A DNA stretch of 64,000 nucleotides from the NCBI GenBank assembly GCA_907163375.1, contig CAJQUW010003146.1:458741-522740 (forward strand), written 5' to 3'. The notes beneath the pieces are model-generated. The model was given only the letters and a program-made list of their open reading frames with translations, was not told the origin of the DNA and searched no databases. A program made the translations under genes and the position numbers. Every line of letters begins with the position of its first letter. Position 1 is the stretch's first letter. This document shows positions 50,400 through 59,856 of the stretch, in pieces. The DNA is from Prostheceraeus crozeri. Its lineage: Eukaryota; Platyhelminthes; Polycladida; Euryleptidae.

Positions 50400-51323
50400 A
50401 CGCAGAGGGCCACCGCTCTTGTCTATGCAGCGAAATAGGCTTTTCAGGACACCGAATGATCGTTCCACACAATTTCGAGTTCTCCGATGTGCCCGGTTGT
50501 AGTTAAGTGTAGAAGTGTCACTAGAGGCGGGATGGGGAACAAGAGTGAGTAAATTATTGGAGAGCCCGTATCCGCTGTCTCCAATAAGGTACCCCTGAGG
50601 AATGTGATGCACCATGAAAGCTGCTCTCAGTTGGGATTCCCGATACACGGCAGCATCTTGAGTAGTTCCAGGAAAACTCGCATCGACAAATGTGAAGCGG
50701 AGATCAGGCCTGCATGCGAACATAGCATTAATTGTGTGATACCCCTTCCTGCAAACATAGACATGTTCGTTAACTGTTGGACTTTTGATGGGTATGAGAC
50801 ATCCATCTACACAGCCGATGACGTTTGGGAATCCAGCTATAGCATGGAACTCGTTGGATAAAGTTCTGCACTCTTCATGGGTTGTTGGTAATATGATGAG
50901 ATCCTTGTACGCTAATTGGATAACTTTCGTCACCGATTGAATGACTCGTGAAACAATGCCAAGCCCAACTTCATACTGTTCGCTTAGATTTCGAAATGAA
51001 GAACCATGACCGTAGAATTTCATTGCTATAATGACCTGCTCAATTGTGGACAATCGCTTCCCACGTAACTTTGTGTTTTCATAGTTCTGATATATGAAGG
51101 GTTGTAGATCATTGGCAATTTTGGTCATTTCTACGCCATTGAACCGGTAAACGGAGCGTATTGTCTCTTCCGACAGATGGCCTATCTCTAAAGGAGAATA
51201 TCTTTCTCTATAGTATCTGGGCGAGTGATATTCCAGCACAACTTCGGTCATATTCGCCATTGCAAACTTTGTTGAACGATTCAATGAATAATGATGCTCT
51301 AAAGACTGCCTGATGACTGTCAC
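50376..51323 (-). CDS. PIF/Harbinger transposase (HARBI1-like nuclease)
   Basis: 315 residues. Catalytic Asp in GCVDGCLIPI (~172), Asp in DASFPGTTQDAAVYRES (~214) and Glu in NCVERSFGVLKSLFRC (~289). GDSGYGLSNNLLT (~245) is another family block. The upstream HTH region is present (LSTIEQVIIAMKFYGHGSSFRNLSE). Looks complete or nearly so. Works with the Myb-like partner to move the element. I could not find convincing terminal repeats. Confidence 0.85.
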   Translation of the reverse strand: MTVIRQSLEHHYSLNRSTKFAMANMTEVVLEYHSPRYYRERYSPLEIGHLSEETIRSVYRFNGVEMTKIANDLQPFIYQNYENTKLRGKRLSTIEQVIIAMKFYGHGSSFRNLSEQYEVGLGIVSRVIQSVTKVIQLAYKDLIILPTTHEECRTLSNEFHAIAGFPNVIGCVDGCLIPIKSPTVNEHVYVCRKGYHTINAMFACRPDLRFTFVDASFPGTTQDAAVYRESQLRAAFMVHHIPQGYLIGDSGYGLSNNLLTLVPHPASSDTSTLNYNRAHRRTRNCVERSFGVLKSLFRCIDKSGGPLRLTAFCWY

Positions 51324-51367
51324 TAGATCGATGTGTTTATGATGCCTTTGTGATTGGTCTTCTGAAC

Positions 51368-51460
51368 GAATTTAGAGATGCCTCATTGAGGCATCATTAA
51401 GAGAGCGATTTATGGAACGAAATTCGCTAATGATGCCTCATTGAGGGCGTCATTAACTAA
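51368..51460. repeat. Palindromic TGATGCCTCAATGAGGCATCA block, two copies
   Basis: GATGCCTCATTGAGGCATCATT and a second version GATGCCTCATTGAGGGCGTC lie ~60 bp apart, followed by GAGCGAT. Lies just upstream of the Harbinger transposase and might be part of its end. Confidence 0.55.
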
Positions 51461-51499
51461 TGAGCGATCTCTGGAACAACCGGCAGACGATCTCGAGTT

Positions 51500-54400
51500 C
51501 TACAATGAAATTTGTGAATGTTTTTCGTGCGCCTGCTAATTTTTTCAATAATGATCGGAGGGCCCAACATAATCCAGAAAACTTTTGCGCAATGATCTGA
51601 ATTCTTCGAATCTGAAGAAATCGTGGCGATCGGAGCATTTTGAAGGAATTCAAAGCAATCCGCAAGCGGCGCACGACTATTTTTCTTATTATCTCTGCAA
51701 GGTATCAAAAATGTTTTTTGCCCACTTAGTAAGTTCCTGCATGTGCCATCGTTTTGAATTAGTTTTCACTTATAGTAAAGAGGTACTCTTGAGCAATCTA
51801 ATTCTGTGGTTGTCACACTTCAGAAAGTGTGAGCAGATCAACCTACGTCATCGAATACACGTCACATTTGCAAAATCGTCAGCACAAACAGCACAAACCA
51901 TAGAAATAGATTGTTTATCTGAAGTTGACCAAAATGGAAATTGACTCAAGGTCGCGGCATGGATAACAAAATGAAAAGCTTAGAATCACACATGTGACTG
52001 ATTCCAACCCGATCACGCAGTGGTTGACAAGTGTTTCAAAGTGAAAATGCGTGCGAATTGTGTGCTACTATTGTGTATTGCATGAAGCTTTACTTCCATT
52101 CTAGAAGCTTTATTGTTATCAATTTCTATGGCACAAACACCTGACATAGATCACAACAATGAATGAAGGTGAAGATTACGCAATAACATGCAAGATTGAA
52201 TAAAGTAGGCAAATTTTAGCTCAGATAATTATTTCTGTACCGATCATGCCGCGTCCAATAATTCAGACCGTTTCAAAAGTAATTGCACAAACAAGTTAAC
52301 CCGCGTAAGCTGTTCGATGACGCATGACGATCTGCGCACGTTTTCTGAGGCGTGACAACGATTTTGCAGTCAGGGGCAACAAAACCGGGAAAGGCATACC
52401 AAACAATGACAAACAGCATGAAACCTGCATATAACAAAACATTACAAAACAAATAAAAAGCATTAGATTGCACATCACTCATGCGAGTCTTTTACTTGCA
52501 AATTTGGTCTTTTTCAGGCTGTGCTGCCAGCTTGCGCAACTCATGAACCATCCAAATAGAGTGCTTTAACAATGACTCTAAGATGCGCGAGCGAGCTTAT
52601 TTGGTTTCCTAAGTATTGCAAGTAATGTTTTAATATGCTCTAATTTTCATAGTGTGTGTATTATTATTATAGGAGGTGGAACACAGAAATCAAAGCTTAC
52701 AAGTTGTTGTTGGTTCAATAAGTTGGTTTGCTCAGAATGTGCTAGAAAATGGTGTATATATCTCGTAACTAATCATGCCAAAGCTTTAATAACGTCATCT
52801 TAAAGTTTGCAAGCAAATTACCACATACAGATTTTTATCATGATTACTAGCGATTATCGATTACCTCTACTATTGCTTAAACACCGATGTCTATTACAAA
52901 TTTTTATGGTCTCCAAACATATAGGCCTACTTAAAAATGATGAAATGTTAACTTAGAATCTGAGATAGTTCAGAAGTATGACCATGGTGTGTAAACAAAA
53001 TATGTCACTGATCGTTTCCATTTGCCATGGAAAATATTTCAGAAATAAAATTGTGGAGACCCTGTCAAATAATTTCAGAATCGTAATAGTTTCGTTTATT
53101 CATGATTGTCACTGTTAGCCCGTTTTTAGTCGCAACTGTATTCTCTTTCTTGGCAATATCTGTCTCGAATTTTGCTTTAGGAAATCTATGTACATAATTT
53201 TATATTTACATAAAAGTTATCATATGAATAACATTATGCGAATAAAACATTATATGGTAAAATCCAGAAATTTTAGCGTTTTTTGGAGTGATTTTTGTCC
53301 TTTGCATTTTGTGGCGAAGATATAAGTCTATTGTCAATGTTCTACACACCATTCAATTTTTCGTCTGCTCTAACCGAATATGTCTTTCATTTTAAGTTTC
53401 ATGCAGGAGTTTTGGCATAAAAATAAATTTCAATTTCAAAAGCACCTCATTTTTGCATGTCCACACGAAAAATATTTTTTTGGATTGCTGTGCAGGAAAG
53501 AATACAGGATATATTTAAGCGGACTTTGTCTCAAGGATTTCCTAACACCCTTGAATCAAGGAAATATCAAGAGTTGAGAAATCAAACTCATTGAAATCAG
53601 AGCTATGTCGACATTTATAGCTGTCCACAACTTTTTCTGTCATTACAGTGACACCGTTTTCGTCATCACATCGACGCCTCCAAATTTAGATTGACTGCAT
53701 CAATTCAAAGGAAAATTTACATATAGAATGCTTAACTGGTCTTAATTGGTAATCAAAAGTCGCTTAACTAATGCTCATTGATATTTTATCATTTTTCTTG
53801 AAAAATGCAAAATTTTCTCTGAAAAAGTGACCACAATTCGACATCACATCGACGGCTACTTATTGTGATCTCTTTACCAGAATAAATGCTCATTGGATCT
53901 AATATTTTGCTGATAAGTAGCTTGCCCTAAGGCATCAGTGGATTTGTCATTCGACTTTTTGACTTTGCTCTATGCTTCAAAAATAGCACAGCTGTCATCA
54001 TATCGACGCCGTCGATATTATGATTTTCAGCGTCGATGTGATGATGGAAATTTAAGTCCATTGAATATATACTGCTCGACATGACATCCTTGGAAGATAC
54101 TTGATGTACCAACGACGCAAATGTCTTATAAGTGCACCGACTGGAAAAGTAAGGCGCCGATTGCCCTGTTTATACATCTACACCTTGCAAACAGTTCCTG
54201 TGCATCAATCGAGTAGTGTTTAAATTTCTCTCTTTTTCTTTCTCAACCGACGAGTCGTTTATTTCAAAGGAGAAAGTGATGAAAGAAGGAACCGGATTAT
54301 TGATCACAAACTCCCACACCGATTCTGAATATTTTTTACAGATAATCTGAATGACGTATCAAAGTCTCAGAATGACATAACAATTAAGATGAGGATAGCC

Positions 54401-54590
54401 GAAAGTAGGTACAGGATAGAACAGCAACGGTCATGGCAGCTGGTAGGGTATTGATGATCAAACTACATGAGTATATTATATTGCTGTATTTGAGTTTTTA
54501 AAAAGGCTACCAAATTTATTTTATTAATATATTTAATTGATATTTATATAAAGATCGACATTCTTAGTAGTAAGTAAATCTACACCACTG
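51500..54590. other. Non-coding stretch
   Basis: No gene supported. TAGGCCTAC at ~52921. Between 53650 and 54050 the motif ATCACATCGACG recurs in direct and inverted form (about four times), which could be a short degraded repeat. Confidence 0.5.
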
Positions 54591-54723
54591 GACCGCGCAA
54601 GATGGCCGCCGTCGACCGACCTCCCCCCTCCTGTCAGACTAGGGCGTCGGCCCTAGTCCGCCACCTGGTTGCTTCGAGTCCGACCCCCCCTGGAACGACA
54701 GCGTTGCCAGAGGTTGTTCGTGG

Positions 54724-54762
54724 TGTGCCGGCCAGGTTGGCGTGGTGTGCCGGCCAGGTTGG
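54724..54762. repeat. 22-bp direct repeat
   Basis: Two copies of GGTGTGCCGGCCAGGTTGG, three bases apart. Confidence 0.8.
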
Positions 54763-55139
54763 AAGGGTGGAATTTCGGTGCGAGACCACTCCCATCGTGT
54801 TTCTCGTCAAAAGTTGGGTTACCAAAATTTTTTCACCGACCCCCCCCCCTCGGCAGCGATCTTCTAATTTTGGTTCTAGTGGATGGATTTTGTCTTATAG
54901 ATACTCATTTGAAAGAGGAGAAAAAACTGCTCAATGACATTTTTGTTGCGAGTCAATCGGATCAGCCGTTCAAAAGTTAGAGCTGTTACAAGATTTTAGG
55001 TCAGACCTCAGATTTGACGAAAAAATCCTAAGTGTCAGAGTGACTTTGTATGGGAAAATTTTTTTTTCCAAAGTGTCGCATTTCGACCTGGGACCTTTAC
55101 CAAAACATTTTTCATCAAATTTCACCGACCTCCCCCCCG

Positions 55140-55320
55140 GCACCGATCTTCCAATTTTGGTTCTAGTGATTGTAGAAAGTCGTGCAATAGCTCGTTTGAA
55201 AGCTAAGAGTGAGACAAATTCACTGAAAGAAACGGCTTGTTCATATCTGTCTTTGTTTAGATGTGAGACGCCATTTAAGATTTGGGAGATTGGCGAAAAA
55301 CGACAGAGTTAGAATTTCCC
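55140..55320. repeat. Block shared with the inverted repeat of Polinton 2
   Basis: Close match to 29350-29520 (GTCGTGCAATAGCTCGTTTG, GAAACGGCTTGTTCATATC), the best direct evidence that Polintons 2 and 3 share an ancestor. It includes no coding sequence that I can support. Confidence 0.8.
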
Positions 55321-55399
55321 AAGAAACAGCTCCAGCGGGCGAATGAAGGCTCGGATTGGTAAACGGAGGCCAGATTTGGAATCAGCTTGATGTTATTGT

Positions 55400-55447
55400 C
55401 CAATGAGGATCATCATCCAATGAGAATCAAGCATTTCTATATAAATA
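55400..55447 (+). promoter_or_regulatory. Two CCAAT boxes and a TATA box
   Basis: CCAATGAG at 55400-55407 and 55417-55424, then TATATAAATA at 55438-55447. The ATG of the leader exon follows at 55548, so a 5' UTR of about 75-80 bases is expected. A typical RNA polymerase II promoter. Confidence 0.7.
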
Positions 55448-55547
55448 GCGAGCCTTCCACAGTGAGAATCATTCCATCGTTGAATCATACGAGTGACGGA
55501 CGCACATTTTCTCTCTCTCTAGTTCCCTATTCTATTATCGAACTAAA

Positions 55548-55617
55548 ATGGTAAGTCGCTACTTTCCTCCCTCTCCTCCCTTGAACGTAAACTTAATACA
55601 ATCTTTTTCATTTTTAG
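55548..55617 (+). other. ATG-only leader exon and intron
   Basis: ATG (55548-55550) is followed at once by GTAAGT (55551-55556), a consensus 5' splice site. The first acceptor is TTTTTAG (ending 55617) after a pyrimidine-rich stretch. Splicing joins ATG to GCATCTACT in frame with the 55618 exon. A second acceptor of the same kind lies at 56515, with GCTTCTATC after it. The intron is ~67 bp, a size normal for small viral or invertebrate introns. Confidence 0.6.
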
Positions 55618-56321
55618 GCATCTACTCCATCTGCTGCACTAGTAGGACAAAATGGCGGTCAAACGTTACAAGGTTCGCTACGATCAGATCATCTACAACT
55701 GAGGCCAGTGGAAGAAACAACCAAGGTACATAATCCTACACCGCTACAGCGTAAATTTAAACAAGACTTGCCTTATGACGATCATAGCGTAGTACTCCAA
55801 ACGGGAATGCTCCCTTCCACGGATGTCAAGATAATGCGCAATCAGTATGGGGACTACATACTGATCCCCGTGAGTCCGTACATTCGCCGCCAACTTGATA
55901 TTATTGAGGAGTACGTGACATTAAATATGGACATTCCTACTCCTCTTGCTCAAGAGTGGAAGGCGAGAGATGACAAGGATACTCCCTATAGAAAGATTTG
56001 GGATGGTAATCAAATTTGCCTACCGGTATCACATTGGTGTGCTTACTATAAGAAGGAGGGAGATCATTCAACATCCATCACATGCGACGAGCTCGAAGAA
56101 GGTACTTGGGATATCCTTTTCAAAGTGAATGGGTGTATTATGGTCGGCACAAGGATAATAAAATAGCCTCTCTCTCCATGCATATGGAATCCATCCTATA
56201 TATTCCAAAACCACCCAACGTGGACGACATAATTGATCAAATCCTTAACAGCAGTGGTACGAAGCGCAAGTCGGAGAAGAATGCTGCCTCAAAACGCAAA
56301 TCAAAGATGGAGAATTACTAG
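55618..56321 (+). pseudogene. First Polinton 3 gene, second exon, one frameshift
   Basis: From the spliced ATG the frame encodes STPSAALVGQNGG and continues without a break to 56166 (MEETTKVHNPTPLQ from 55708, an internal GTG). Near ~56150-56160 the sense frame changes: the text after MVG continues in another frame (IASLSMHMESILYIP, then IDQILNSS) to 56321. Length ~235 residues. Contains Cys/Trp-rich patches (SHWCAYYK). Family not recognised; the position next to the promoter suggests an early protein. Confidence 0.55.
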
Positions 56322-56356
56322 TCCTTTCCTGACTCTACCCTATGATAATTCGCTTA

Positions 56357-56481
56357 TGTGCTTTGAGTGTCGTAGACGTGGTATTATTAGACACATTTTA
56401 CTTCTTCGTTGCCATCATATCATTTGTGTATTTTGTCGTGAAAAGCATCGATGTAATTCTTCATTTTGTGATATGTTATAG
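56357..56481 (+). pseudogene. RING-like zinc finger, partial
   Basis: From an internal Met, MCFECRRRG then LLLRCHHIICVFCRE and C-N-S-S-F-C. The Cys/His order C-x2-C-x11-C-x-H-x3-C-x2-C fits the IAP-type RING of the Polinton 2 UBA-RING protein; the last pair is imperfect (C-x4-C). The frame is open upstream to 56233. It may be the C-terminus of the 55618 gene, separated by another frame break. Confidence 0.5.
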
Positions 56482-56515
56482 AACGTTTCCTTAGATGTGT
56501 AAATTTCCGTTTTAG

Positions 56516-57064
56516 GCTTCTATCATCATTTTTATGGATTGTGAGGGTGAACCTGTACAGGAGCTCAGTGCTATTGCTATGAACAATTGGACATATCAGA
56601 TTGTTAGTGTCTATCATCAACATGCCAACTGCGATCCCAATGTTGATCAATGGGCGAGAAAACACATTCATGGACTTAATCTGAAATATTTGCAAGACTA
56701 CGGCTGTTCTTGTGACAGTGCTCTTCTTATTGACTTTAAACGATGGTTAGCTGCTTTCAGTGTTATACGCATCTTTTGCAATAATCCTGGTAAGGAGAAT
56801 AAAGTATTTCCCAATCTAATCATTGATGATATTTTGCTCCCGCCTTGGGATAGTAGAGTGAATCAACATTATCATGAAGTCACGAAACGTTTTAAGGATT
56901 TGTGTGTTCCTATTTTGTCTGTTCGTTGTAGTAGCTACGTTCATAACCAATGCTTCTTTCCTCCTTACCTCAACACTGCCAAAGTCCTGTATGGTTATCA
57001 TTGCTCGCTGTATGATAGTTGCCAGCTGTATCTATTTTATCTGTTTCAAACCATTGATTTATAA
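56516..57064 (+). CDS. DEDDh 3'-5' exonuclease-like protein
   Basis: The ATG at 56534 gives 176 residues; the frame opens earlier, right after a splice acceptor (TTTTAG, 56510-56515), adding ASIIIF, which forms the expected first strand. Exo motif I is MDCEGEPVQEL (Asp2, Glu4). WARKHIHGLN (~40) corresponds to the IHGI block of DnaQ-like enzymes. Motif III is HCSLYD (His156, Asp161). Motif II is unclear: FCNNPGKE has no Asp at the usual place. Possibly a nuclease acting in replication, recombination or against host nucleic acid sensing. Not seen in Polinton 2. Confidence 0.55.
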   Translation, partial: ASIIIFMDCEGEPVQELSAIAMNNWTYQIVSVYHQHANCDPNVDQWARKHIHGLNLKYLQDYGCSCDSALLIDFKRWLAAFSVIRIFCNNPGKENKVFPNLIIDDILLPPWDSRVNQHYHEVTKRFKDLCVPILSVRCSSYVHNQCFFPPYLNTAKVLYGYHCSLYDSCQLYLFYLFQTIDL

Positions 57065-57145
57065 TGCATGCTTGTTACAGTTATTCAATGAATGTTACTA
57101 TGAGAAGAGTTGTTGTTTTCATGCAATGGATGGGTTAGATAAAGG

Positions 57146-57562
57146 GTGATCATGTCTTTCTCAAACGACTGCGGAACATTACATTTTCATAGGCAAAGTT
57201 TAAAAGGAGCTGTTCAAGATTATGTGATAAATTTTCATAAAGATGAGACCGACATCGAAGCAGTGGTCAATGATGCTAGCACTCTATTTCTAGAGTTAAT
57301 GAATACATTCTCTGATAGCATTGTCATGGCGCGATTAGTTGCGAAAATTAAGTTTAGTCATTTTGGAAAGGAGGAGGTGGAAAGTCGCTCTTTCCATTTT
57401 GCTTCTTATTCAATGGAAGTGGTAGATCACCCCGAAGAATTTTTTAAAAGACATATGATAAAAATTGCTGAACGTCTTAACGCATTTAACCATCATGGCA
57501 GCAGTCTAGTGATTGAAGCGATTTCAGATATTCACATTCAACTTTCTATAAAGAAAAATTGA
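57146..57562 (+). CDS. Unknown Polinton 3 protein
   Basis: 138 residues. IKFSHFGKEEVESRSFHFA and the late block LVIEAISDIHIQLS resemble a small domain known upstream of many Polinton proteins (F-HPSL-PI...F, then a helix, then L-I-V-V). Function unknown. The stop overlaps the next start by four bases (57559-57562). Confidence 0.45.
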   Translation: MIMSFSNDCGTLHFHRQSLKGAVQDYVINFHKDETDIEAVVNDASTLFLELMNTFSDSIVMARLVAKIKFSHFGKEEVESRSFHFASYSMEVVDHPEEFFKRHMIKIAERLNAFNHHGSSLVIEAISDIHIQLSIKKN

Positions 57563-57888
57563 AAATGCAGTGGTACTTGATTGTAGCACAACTGGTTTTC
57601 GAGCTATGCCTGCTCACTCTCGAAGTATATTCCTTCTGTACATGCGTCTATTATTTAGAAAAGGCTAGCAAATTCATATCTTCAAAAAGACTTGCTATAG
57701 ACATCAGTAACGGTGAAACTATGTGTTGTGATGTATGTAAGCGAAAGGATGGAAATGAAAAGCGCATCTTCAAGAGATGTAAGCATGCTTTTTGTCAACG
57801 CTGTTTCATACGTAATTGCATTCAACTTCGCAAATGTAACGACTGTGATATTGCTCATTTCGAGTGTCACTTATGCCGCAATAGTTAG
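57559..57888 (+). CDS. Membrane-anchored RING protein
   Basis: 109 residues. A hydrophobic segment at ~5-33 (WYLIVAQLVFELCLLTLEVY) would insert in a membrane. The RING follows: C57-x2-C60-x13-C74-x-H76-x2-C79-x2-C82-x10-C93-x2-C96. A small transmembrane RING protein fits a viral-type ubiquitin ligase that downregulates membrane proteins, but this is inference. The start overlaps the preceding stop. Confidence 0.6.
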   Translation: MKMQWYLIVAQLVFELCLLTLEVYSFCTCVYYLEKASKFISSKRLAIDISNGETMCCDVCKRKDGNEKRIFKRCKHAFCQRCFIRNCIQLRKCNDCDIAHFECHLCRNS

Positions 57889-57939
57889 TACCTATGCAAA
57901 TGCGGTAAAGACAGGTCTTAGCAAAGACTAACACGGAAA

Positions 57940-58304
57940 ATGGCGAAACGTAAAATGACGAAACGTAAAAGTCAAAAGTCTTCAAAGTTTTCTTCAGCCA
58001 TTCAAGCTCTCCAACGAATGAAAGCAAATCAGCGATACAGTGCTATACGACATGCTAACGATAAATTCATTTGTGAAATTGTTTCTCATGTCAGAAAGTT
58101 GAGGACGAAGAAATTAGCACCAAAACAACGAAAGTTACTTAAGCGATATGCTACGAAATTGCGTTTCATCTCCAATCCTAAAGTCACCCTTCAAAAAAAG
58201 AGGAAACTCTAACACAAAAGGGCGGTTTCCTTTCAGCAATACTTCCAATGATAGCTCCTGTCGTGGTTAACCTATTGGGTAATATCTTTGGCTCTAAACG
58301 TTAA
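57940..58304 (+). pseudogene. Basic protein with GGFL hydrophobic tail, -1 frame change
   Basis: 90 basic residues (MAKRKMTKRKSQKSS...) with ALQRMKANQRYSAIRHAND, then stop at 58212. In the -1 frame the sequence continues GGFLSAILPMIAPVVVNLLG to 58304. The run A AAA AAG at 58191-58197, read in the zero-frame phase, is a classic slippery heptamer. A plain indel is equally possible. Same design as 40556-40956. Confidence 0.6.
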
Positions 58305-58335
58305 TTATGCAAATGTTGAATCTCAAAATATTATA

Positions 58336-58953
58336 ATGGATTTCAGACTTCAATGTGATAAAGTTCTGACTGTATCAGGTCCATCCCATGCAGGTAAAAC
58401 TGTTTTCACGCTGAATTTATTGGATAAAAGAAGGGAGTTGTTTAAGGAACCTATCAATCGAGTGATTTGGTGTTATGGTATTTATCAACCGTCGCTGTTT
58501 CAGGAATTGCAAAGTCGCAACTTTATTCGACATGAAGGAATTATTCCAGTGGATAAACTTCAGTCTAATGATGTTGTTGTATTGGATGATTTATTAAAAG
58601 AAAGTAAGAATTCCAAAGATGTTACAGATATGTTCACTCGCGCAGCACATCATAAAAGGTGCTTTATCATCTATATCACACAAAATTTGTTTCCTGATGG
58701 AAAAGAAGCTCGTACACGAAACCTGAATACACACTATTATGCTATTTTCAAGAATCCGCGAGATAAAAGTCAATTTGAAATTTTAGCGCGACAAGTTGCA
58801 CCCAGAGGATCAAAAGCCTTAATTGAAATTTTTCAAGCAGCTACTGAAAAACCACACGGTTACTTATTCATTGACTTTACGCAAGAGTGTCCGGAAGAAT
58901 TTAGATTTCGAAGTGATATTTTGAAAACTCCCATGATTATCTACAAACTATGA
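58336..58953 (+). CDS. DNA-packaging ATPase (FtsK/A32-like)
   Basis: From ATG 58336 (equivalent to the start in Polinton 2; the frame is open from 58288). Walker A GPSHAGKT, Walker B VVVLDDLL, and HHKRCFIIYITQN; the C-terminus is EKPHGYLFIDFTQECPEEF. Intact. The next start overlaps the stop (ATGA), as in Polinton 2. Confidence 0.88.
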   Translation: MDFRLQCDKVLTVSGPSHAGKTVFTLNLLDKRRELFKEPINRVIWCYGIYQPSLFQELQSRNFIRHEGIIPVDKLQSNDVVVLDDLLKESKNSKDVTDMFTRAAHHKRCFIIYITQNLFPDGKEARTRNLNTHYYAIFKNPRDKSQFEILARQVAPRGSKALIEIFQAATEKPHGYLFIDFTQECPEEFRFRSDILKTPMIIYKL

Positions 58954-59639
58954 GTTCTTATTCTCGCATGATTGCTATTCCTCAGGATGAATATGTACAA
59001 TTGACTGCCATGCAGCAAGTAAAGCAACCTCTTGCAAATCAAATGTATAGGAAAGAAATAGATTATCAGCAAAATGTTCACATCAAAGATCCACATCGTG
59101 CTGTATTATTACAATCGGAAACTGTTGAGCAATTGAAAAACTTGAAGAATAAGATGCGTGACTCTGTATCGACTGCTACACCTTTAGCATCTCGCGCACA
59201 TGCCATATCTCTTTTCAATAGTATTGAACCCCATCTCAATGTAAATGATAGAGGAGAAATCATTACAGATGAAAATAAAGTGATTGATGCTTCACGTTAT
59301 GAAGACTTGATTCAGCATGCGACACGTAGAAAGCGCCGTCAGGGCTATGTTCCACCTGGTTGGACATACTTTCTTAAACTATTGAAAAAGCATAATGTAC
59401 CAAAATTTGCTTTGAATAATGAGACATCGAAAGAACTTGATTCAACAGTGGCTACTGCTCCAATGCTTCAGACGATGAAAATGCCAACAAATTGGTTTAA
59501 GACGTCACCTACATCCCCTCCCACACTCACTAAGCAAACAAGAGGAAGAACTCGACGTAGATCTACGCCACCACTAAAACTAGTAAAAGGAAAACGTAAA
59601 ACAGCTCCTCCTAGGAAATACATGTTCTCAGACTATTAA
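58950..59639 (+). CDS. Conserved Polinton protein downstream of ATPase, intact
   Basis: 229 residues. Helical N-terminus (MIAIPQDEYVQLTAMQQ), a middle block RGEIITDENKVIDASRYEDL and TPxGW-type VPPGWTYFLKLLKKHNVPKF, then a Ser/Thr/Pro and Arg-rich tail. Broken counterpart at 39234-39877. It is very common in Polintons between ATPase and integrase. Function unknown; the basic tail suggests nucleic-acid or capsid contact. Confidence 0.75.
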   Translation: MSSYSRMIAIPQDEYVQLTAMQQVKQPLANQMYRKEIDYQQNVHIKDPHRAVLLQSETVEQLKNLKNKMRDSVSTATPLASRAHAISLFNSIEPHLNVNDRGEIITDENKVIDASRYEDLIQHATRRKRRQGYVPPGWTYFLKLLKKHNVPKFALNNETSKELDSTVATAPMLQTMKMPTNWFKTSPTSPPTLTKQTRGRTRRRSTPPLKLVKGKRKTAPPRKYMFSDY

Positions 59640-59640
59640 T

Positions 59641-59856
59641 ATGAAGCAGATGTGTTGCTTGCCATGTAATGAACCGCCAGAGGTGAATGTCGTTGTCACT
59701 TGCACTTGCTGCGCCAGCTCTCACAATGAAACCCCTAAGCAATGTGAACACGATCGCAAAACCGCTAAAGCTAAATGCTGTAGTTGTTGTAAATGTAGAA
59801 AGGCAAGAAAACAAAAAGATGAGAAGGAGGAAAAAGAGTCAGTCGTCATCGACTGA
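59641..59856 (+). CDS. Small Cys-rich protein
   Basis: 71 residues, two bases after the preceding stop. Thirteen Cys, several adjacent (MCCLPC, CTCCASS, CCSCCKCRK), then a Lys/Glu tail. Possible zinc-binding protein. The start MKxxCCxPC is kept at the same place in Polinton 2, which argues against a chance ORF. It overlaps the integrase start. Confidence 0.5.
   Translation: MKQMCCLPCNEPPEVNVVVTCTCCASSHNETPKQCEHDRKTAKAKCCSCCKCRKARKQKDEKEEKESVVID

Noticed and set aside
52273-52482. Two overlapping 60-70 residue hydrophobic ORFs
   Set aside because: Overlapping frames, no flanking signals, and no similarity to anything I know.
55940-56130. Second frame ORF within the first Polinton 3 gene
   Set aside because: Shadow of the main frame, with no motif.
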